A stretch of DNA of 64,000 nucleotides, taken from assembly GCA_019416425.1 (NCBI GenBank), contig DXXK01000027.1, positions 1 through 64,000 on the forward strand, in the 5' to 3' direction. Positions 59,591 to 64,000 of this stretch are shown piece by piece. Made by a program: the position numbers and the translations under genes. A model generated the notes under the pieces. That model saw only the letters and a program-made list of their open reading frames with translations, did not search any database and was not told where the DNA came from. This DNA is from Bacteroidales bacterium (GTDB lineage: Bacteria; Bacteroidota; Bacteroidia; Bacteroidales; Muribaculaceae). Position 1 is the stretch's first letter. Every line of letters starts with the position of its first letter.

Positions 59591-61618
59591 TTACTGCTTG
59601 GCAGCCTCGTCGGCCTCCTGCCATGTGCTCCACATCTCGACGTTGGGATCATATCCGTCGTAGCCGTAGTTCTGGTAGAGCTGTCCCTTTGCGTTGCCGA
59701 TGATGGCGTCGTGCGGGATGGGCCAGAACAGGTTGTGCTTGTCCATGCGGTAGTTGATCACCAGGCCGGGAACGGCGATCTCGCCCTTATTGTACATCGA
59801 GTAGTGGATCAGACGCTGGTACCAGTAGCTGCCGCCTGCGGCATCCGTACCGGACTGCTTGTCCCAGTTGTCCAGCTTGTAGGTGTTGCCCCACTCGTCG
59901 GCGATGCCGGTCATCGCTAAAATCATGGACACGCGGGTCAGCTCGACTTTGCGGAATTCCTCAAGGTAAAGCTCACGGGCACGCTCGTTCATGATGTCGC
60001 CGATGTTGACGGTGGTGTACATGTTCTGGGCGTTGGCACGCTTGCGGACCTCGTTGACGTCGGCGGCTGCACCGGCGGCGTTGCCCTGGTACAGACGTGC
60101 CTCGGCACGCAGCAGGTAGGTCTCGGCCAGACGGAACAGGTAGTGGTTGCCGTTGGCGCCGAGAGATGCGCCCTGGAAGTCGTTGGAGCCCTGGGTATCC
60201 AGAGCCTTCTGGTCAACATAGTAGAGTTTGTAGAGCGGCTCGTCGTACCATCCTCTGATTGTATCCTGACACAGGATGTCACCCTTGGCAATAACTACTT
60301 TGCCCTTTTTGTCCTTGACGTCCTCGGGAGCATAGAGTAATAGTTTCTGACCGTGGTACTTGGATTTTGGCTGGTTGTAGGTCTGGTCCTCCATGCGGAC
60401 CCAGTTGCCCATATCGTGGTTGTGGCGCAGGTCCTGGCAGTCCTCCTTGCCGGTTACGGGGTCGTTCCACAGCGGGTGCTGTGACCAGAAGTTGGGACGG
60501 AACACGCCGATACCGCGGCCCAGCGAATGCAGCCAGTCGGCCTTGGCATCGTAATTCTCGTAGTTGAAGGCCATGTTGTTACGCTCCTGTGCGATACCCT
60601 TGTTGTCCGGGGTGATGGTCTTGTTGTTGCCGATCACGTTCGGGCCGATGACACGCAGGATGGGGTATGTCTGGAAGGACTCCTCCGATATGTTGGGCAG
60701 ACCAAGGATGCACTCGGTGTTGGCGGCGATCATCTTGTTCTCCGGACGGTGCAGGTCCCAGATCACGTTGCGGGTTACGTTCCAGGTCTGGGGCGAGGCT
60801 GTCTTGATGTCCTGGCCGAATGTGGTGCGCATCAGCGCCTTGCCGCTCTGCTCGATCAGGATTGTGGCCTGGTTCTCGGCCTCCCTGAATTCACCGGCGG
60901 CCAGCAGGCACTTGATGTACAGATGGCGGCAGGCCTCCTTGTTCACCATGCCGTAGTAGGTCATGTCCTTCTGGGCCGGAACCCATTCAACGGCCTGTTT
61001 CAGGTCGTTGCAAAGCATCTTCATGATCTCGGCGATCGGGGTGGATTTGTAGTCCTGCTTGGGCGATGCGGGAAGTTTCGTTACCAGCGGCAGGTTGCCG
61101 AACCAGAACGACAGGTTATAGTATGCCCATGCGCGGTGGAAGTAGGCGCGTCCCTTGTACTCGTTCTTGATGTCCTCGTCCAGGCCTTCCACGTCGTCCA
61201 CGAAGTTCAGGACGGTATTGGCGGCCTTTACATGGTCCCAGGTGTCGTTCCACATCCATAAGATCATGATGCCGTCGTTGAAGTCTTTGGCCATCCATGA
61301 GGTTGGGGTGAGGTTGCCGGCGATGTCGGCGACGAATCCACTGCCGGCGTCGGTCTTGCCGTATATCACCATGTCACCGAACAACTGGTCCGTGAACAGG
61401 GGGATGTTGTTGGTGTTATCCGATATGTAGAAGCGGCGCATGTGGCGGTCGGCGTACGACATGGCGGAGCGCAGGCCTGACTCGGTGCTGAAGGTGGTGG
61501 CGGGCTCGAAGAACGAGAGGGGATCCGGCTTCAGGAACGAATCGGCACATCCCGACAGCACGGCTGCACACAGTACTGGAGCCGCCAGTTTTGCTATCTT
61601 ATTATAAATGGTTTTCAT
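59591..61618 (-). CDS. SusD/RagB-family surface glycan-binding lipoprotein (second locus)
   Basis: 675 residues, longer than usual for SusD. Lipobox LSGC (AAVLSGCADSFLKPDP). Typical segments are GRAYFHRAWAYYNLSFWFGNLPLVTK, YLFRLAETYLLRAEARLYQGNAAGAAADVNEVRKRANA (spread over two helices) and ELYLEEFRKVELTRVSMILA. Partner of the SusC gene upstream (18-base gap). No other gene of this locus lies downstream, so enzymes must be upstream, outside the window. Confidence 0.96.
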   Translation of the reverse strand: MKTIYNKIAKLAAPVLCAAVLSGCADSFLKPDPLSFFEPATTFSTESGLRSAMSYADRHMRRFYISDNTNNIPLFTDQLFGDMVIYGKTDAGSGFVADIAGNLTPTSWMAKDFNDGIMILWMWNDTWDHVKAANTVLNFVDDVEGLDEDIKNEYKGRAYFHRAWAYYNLSFWFGNLPLVTKLPASPKQDYKSTPIAEIMKMLCNDLKQAVEWVPAQKDMTYYGMVNKEACRHLYIKCLLAAGEFREAENQATILIEQSGKALMRTTFGQDIKTASPQTWNVTRNVIWDLHRPENKMIAANTECILGLPNISEESFQTYPILRVIGPNVIGNNKTITPDNKGIAQERNNMAFNYENYDAKADWLHSLGRGIGVFRPNFWSQHPLWNDPVTGKEDCQDLRHNHDMGNWVRMEDQTYNQPKSKYHGQKLLLYAPEDVKDKKGKVVIAKGDILCQDTIRGWYDEPLYKLYYVDQKALDTQGSNDFQGASLGANGNHYLFRLAETYLLRAEARLYQGNAAGAAADVNEVRKRANAQNMYTTVNIGDIMNERARELYLEEFRKVELTRVSMILAMTGIADEWGNTYKLDNWDKQSGTDAAGGSYWYQRLIHYSMYNKGEIAVPGLVINYRMDKHNLFWPIPHDAIIGNAKGQLYQNYGYDGYDPNVEMWSTWQEADEAAKQ

Positions 61619-61635
61619 TTTGTGCTTTGTTGTGT

Positions 61636-64000
61636 TTAGAATGTTACATTAACACCGAGGTTGAACGAGCGTACACCCAGCCAGCCGGTTTCGGGATCGC
61701 CGTATACCCAGTCCTTGTCGTGGATGGTGAACAGGTTCTTGATGCCGAAAGTGAAGCGTACCTTCTCCATGGCGGCCTTGCGGGTCCACTTCTGGGGCAG
61801 CGTGTAGCCGAACGTCAGGTCGGACAGACGCAGGAAGCTGCGGTTCAGCAGGCGGTTCACGCCGGTTGCGCCCGTAGGACCTACCGCGCCCAGACGGCCG
61901 TAGGTGTTGCTGGGATTCTCGGGAGTCCAGTACTTCTTGTAGTAGGTGTTCATGCCGTTGGTGATCAGGTCACCGCCGTTGTCGCCGTTCAGATAGGCGC
62001 CGTCGCGGCTCTTGTGGCCGATGTAGCTGTAGAACGAGAAGCTGATCATGAAGTCCTTCCACAGTGTGAAGTCATTGCGCATGCTCAGGTAGATCGGCGG
62101 ATTGGTCTGGCCCTGGAATGTCTTGTCCTTGTCGTTGTAGACCGGAATGCGTGTGCCGTCCTCGTTGATGATGTCGTCGTCGGTGTAGACGTTGCGTACC
62201 TTCGGGTCACCGGGCTTCTGTCCTACCAGCGCGGCCTGGTCAACTTCGTCTACCTGCCAGATTCCCTCGACTTCGTAGTCCCAGATGGTGTTGATGGGCT
62301 TGCCGATGAACCAGTTGTTTCCGGAGTCGTCCTTCTCGCCGTTGTCGGTGATGGTGCCGTCGGGGTTCATGACCAGGTCATGCTCGTAGTACAGGTGCTT
62401 GATCGTGTTCTTGTTGTACGACAGTGTGAAGTTGGTGGTCCATTCCAGGATGTTGTTCTGGATGTTCACGGAGTTCAGGCTCAGCTCGATACCGGTGTTG
62501 TCCACCTGTCCCAGGTTGGTCGTGATGCTGCTGAATCCGGTGAAGTTGGGCAGACGCTGGGCCATGATCATGCCGTCGGTCTTCTTGTAGTACCAGTCGA
62601 TCGAACCGTAGATGCGGTTGTTCAGGAATCCGAAGTCCAGACCGACGTTGTATGCCTCGGTCTTTTCCCATTCCAGGTTGGGGTTGGCCATGCGGCTCAT
62701 CATCAGGTATTTGAAGTCGGCGGTAACGTTGCCGTTGGCGTCAAGGTAGTTCATGGTCTTACCCTGACCGCTGGACAGGTCGGCCAGCGAGCGGTAGGGG
62801 TCGCCGATGTCGCGGTTACCGTTCTTACCCCAGCTGAAGCGGAGCTTGCCGGTGTTCCACCAGTCGGCCGCGGAGCCCATGAACTTCTCGTTAGCGAAGT
62901 TCCATGCGACGGCGATCGAGGGGAAGATGGCATGCGGGTGGTTCTGGCCGAACGCCGAGTAACCGTCGCGGCGTACCGATGCAGTCAGCATATAGCGGTT
63001 GTCGAACGCGTAGAATACGCGGGCCAGCAGGGCGTCGGCGCTCTGATGGGTGTCGCTGGTGCTGAAGGAGGATATCTTCTTGTCGGCACCCTGGGTGTAA
63101 TGGAATCCGAGCGCATCGGTGGGAGAGATGCCGCGGGCCTCGATCTTGTCGCTCCAGTAGCGGCGGTCCTCGGCCTCCTGGGCCAGTGTCAGCTGGATGT
63201 GGTGCACGTCATTGAACGTGTGGTCCCAGTTGATGGTGTTGTTCAGCGACCAGTCGAACCACTTGCCCCATCCACGGTTCACGCCACGGTCATCGGGGTT
63301 GGAGTAGGGGAGGTCGGCGCTCATGAAGTAGCGGTCCCAGAAGTACTGGTAACGCGGCGACACGTTGAACTGGTAGGTGATGCCGAATGGCAGGGTGACG
63401 TTGACATAGAACTTGGAGTTCAGGACCATGTAGCCCTTCTCGAAGTCCTCGTAACGCTGCTTGAAGTTGAAGTCCTCCCAGGTTTTGCCACGGTTCTGGC
63501 CGCCCATCGGGAACTGCTTCAGCTCGCCGGTCTCAAGGTCGTAGGGGGTCGCGAAGGGAGAGTAGCGCAGCTGGTTGGCCTCCCAGTAGTCGCCGCTGGT
63601 GGGGTAGGTGGTGTCGCCGTCGGAACGGTGCTGGAAGTTGACGTTGCCGCCCACCTCGAGCCAGTTGGTAACCTTTCCGCTCATGCGCATGGAGGAGCGG
63701 ATGGTGTTGTAGTCGTTGCCTTTGATCACACCCTCGTTCTTCATGTAGCCGAAGCTCATGTAGTAGTTCATCTTGTCCGTGCCGCCGGACAGGCTTACGT
63801 TGTAGTCCTGGTTGATACCGGTGCGGAAACCGTTGTTGTACCAGTCGTAGGTGCGGTTGTTCACGAAGTTGTCGATCAGGCCGCTCTCCTTGTCGAGGTC
63901 GATGCGGCGCCCGAAGATGTCGCGCAGGTCATCGCTCTGATTGGTGGACTGTCCAATCCAATCCTCCAGTGTGATGCCGTACTTGTCAAGGTTGGCCTGC
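61636..64000 (-). CDS. SusC/RagA-family TonB-linked transporter, N-terminus outside window
   Basis: The frame stays open to the right edge of the window, so at least 788 residues of the C-terminal part are present; an internal GTG at 63864 is not a start. It covers the end of the plug and the barrel (DYNVSLSGGTDKMNYYMSFGYM; NLEWEKTEAYNVGLDFGFLNNRIYG), closing with SFNLGVNVTF. It pairs with the SusD lipoprotein just downstream. It differs from the SusC at 23-26 kb, so it should serve another glycan. Confidence 0.96.
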   Translation of the reverse strand, partial: QANLDKYGITLEDWIGQSTNQSDDLRDIFGRRIDLDKESGLIDNFVNNRTYDWYNNGFRTGINQDYNVSLSGGTDKMNYYMSFGYMKNEGVIKGNDYNTIRSSMRMSGKVTNWLEVGGNVNFQHRSDGDTTYPTSGDYWEANQLRYSPFATPYDLETGELKQFPMGGQNRGKTWEDFNFKQRYEDFEKGYMVLNSKFYVNVTLPFGITYQFNVSPRYQYFWDRYFMSADLPYSNPDDRGVNRGWGKWFDWSLNNTINWDHTFNDVHHIQLTLAQEAEDRRYWSDKIEARGISPTDALGFHYTQGADKKISSFSTSDTHQSADALLARVFYAFDNRYMLTASVRRDGYSAFGQNHPHAIFPSIAVAWNFANEKFMGSAADWWNTGKLRFSWGKNGNRDIGDPYRSLADLSSGQGKTMNYLDANGNVTADFKYLMMSRMANPNLEWEKTEAYNVGLDFGFLNNRIYGSIDWYYKKTDGMIMAQRLPNFTGFSSITTNLGQVDNTGIELSLNSVNIQNNILEWTTNFTLSYNKNTIKHLYYEHDLVMNPDGTITDNGEKDDSGNNWFIGKPINTIWDYEVEGIWQVDEVDQAALVGQKPGDPKVRNVYTDDDIINEDGTRIPVYNDKDKTFQGQTNPPIYLSMRNDFTLWKDFMISFSFYSYIGHKSRDGAYLNGDNGGDLITNGMNTYYKKYWTPENPSNTYGRLGAVGPTGATGVNRLLNRSFLRLSDLTFGYTLPQKWTRKAAMEKVRFTFGIKNLFTIHDKDWVYGDPETGWLGVRSFNLGVNVTF

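Noticed and set aside
63864..63866. GTG at 63864 as start of the second SusC
   Set aside because: The frame continues without a stop to the window edge, and the translated part is internal SusC sequence.
1..64000. tRNA, rRNA or CRISPR array
   Set aside because: No stretch showed a tRNA T-loop in the right arrangement, rRNA sequence or regularly spaced repeats. A tRNA scan would be needed to exclude a divergent one.

Overview
The window is chromosomal DNA of an anaerobic gut member of the Bacteroidales, most like Muribaculaceae. The evidence is two SusC/SusD pairs, a hybrid two-component regulator, an ECF sigma/anti-sigma/TonB-receptor trio, secreted proteins with C-terminal tails resembling type IX secretion sorting domains, and promoters of the Bacteroidota type (TTG-N19/20-TAnnTTTG, often with a very short leader and no Shine-Dalgarno). 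The placement is inference; there is no rRNA in the window and I found no tRNA or CRISPR array. Base composition is about 55-58% GC by eye, except for a clearly AT-richer block at about 47.1-49.9 kb.

Layout. 1-430: right edge of what looks like an IS21-type element, short repeats and a strong palindrome. 431-1105: a RibD-C/dihydrofolate-reductase-like enzyme. 1140-1790: no gene; a GC-rich stretch with nested inverted repeats, a probable small RNA with its own terminator, and the terminator of the next operon. 1847-3716: a BlaI-type repressor and an M56/BlaR1-type membrane peptidase fused to a TonB C-terminal domain, with three operator-like palindromes in the promoter. 3867-7539: ECF sigma factor, short anti-sigma factor and STN-containing TonB-dependent receptor, which form a surface-signalling trio. 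7660-12007: two tiny membrane proteins, a nitroreductase, YebC and PheT.

12.3-35.6 kb is a polysaccharide utilisation region. On the minus strand it has GH36, GH43, an alpha/beta hydrolase, a 663-residue secreted protein that I cannot assign to a family, and a second GH43. A GDPD gene on the plus strand sits inside this group between two copies of a 24-bp repeat. The plus-strand operon follows: a secreted DGT-repeat protein, SusC, SusD, an accessory surface lipoprotein, a sialidase-fold (GH93-like) hydrolase and a hybrid two-component regulator. The last genes are joined by ATGA overlaps. Two GH43 enzymes plus a GH93-like enzyme point to arabinan or an arabinose-containing glycan; this is inference.

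35.8-47.1 kb is mainly housekeeping: lysS, gpsA, pgi, a META lipoprotein, recA, rubredoxin, pyrG, purF and a small redox-type Cys protein. 47.1-51.4 kb carries an AT-rich membrane protein and a PorZ-like secreted beta-propeller protein.

The most interesting locus is 51.5-54.4 kb. Two stacked promoters drive a steroid 5-alpha-reductase-family membrane protein, an OYE/BaiCD-like flavoenzyme and a short-chain dehydrogenase, with a 4-bp gap and then a 14-bp overlap. This matches the 5-alpha-reductase / 5-beta-reductase / 3-beta-hydroxysteroid dehydrogenase set known from some gut Bacteroidales to make iso- and allo-bile acids. It is followed by an acyl-CoA ligase, a polyprenyl synthase, rnhB and a second PurF-like protein that lacks the N-terminal catalytic Cys. 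The window ends in a second SusD and a truncated SusC on the minus strand.
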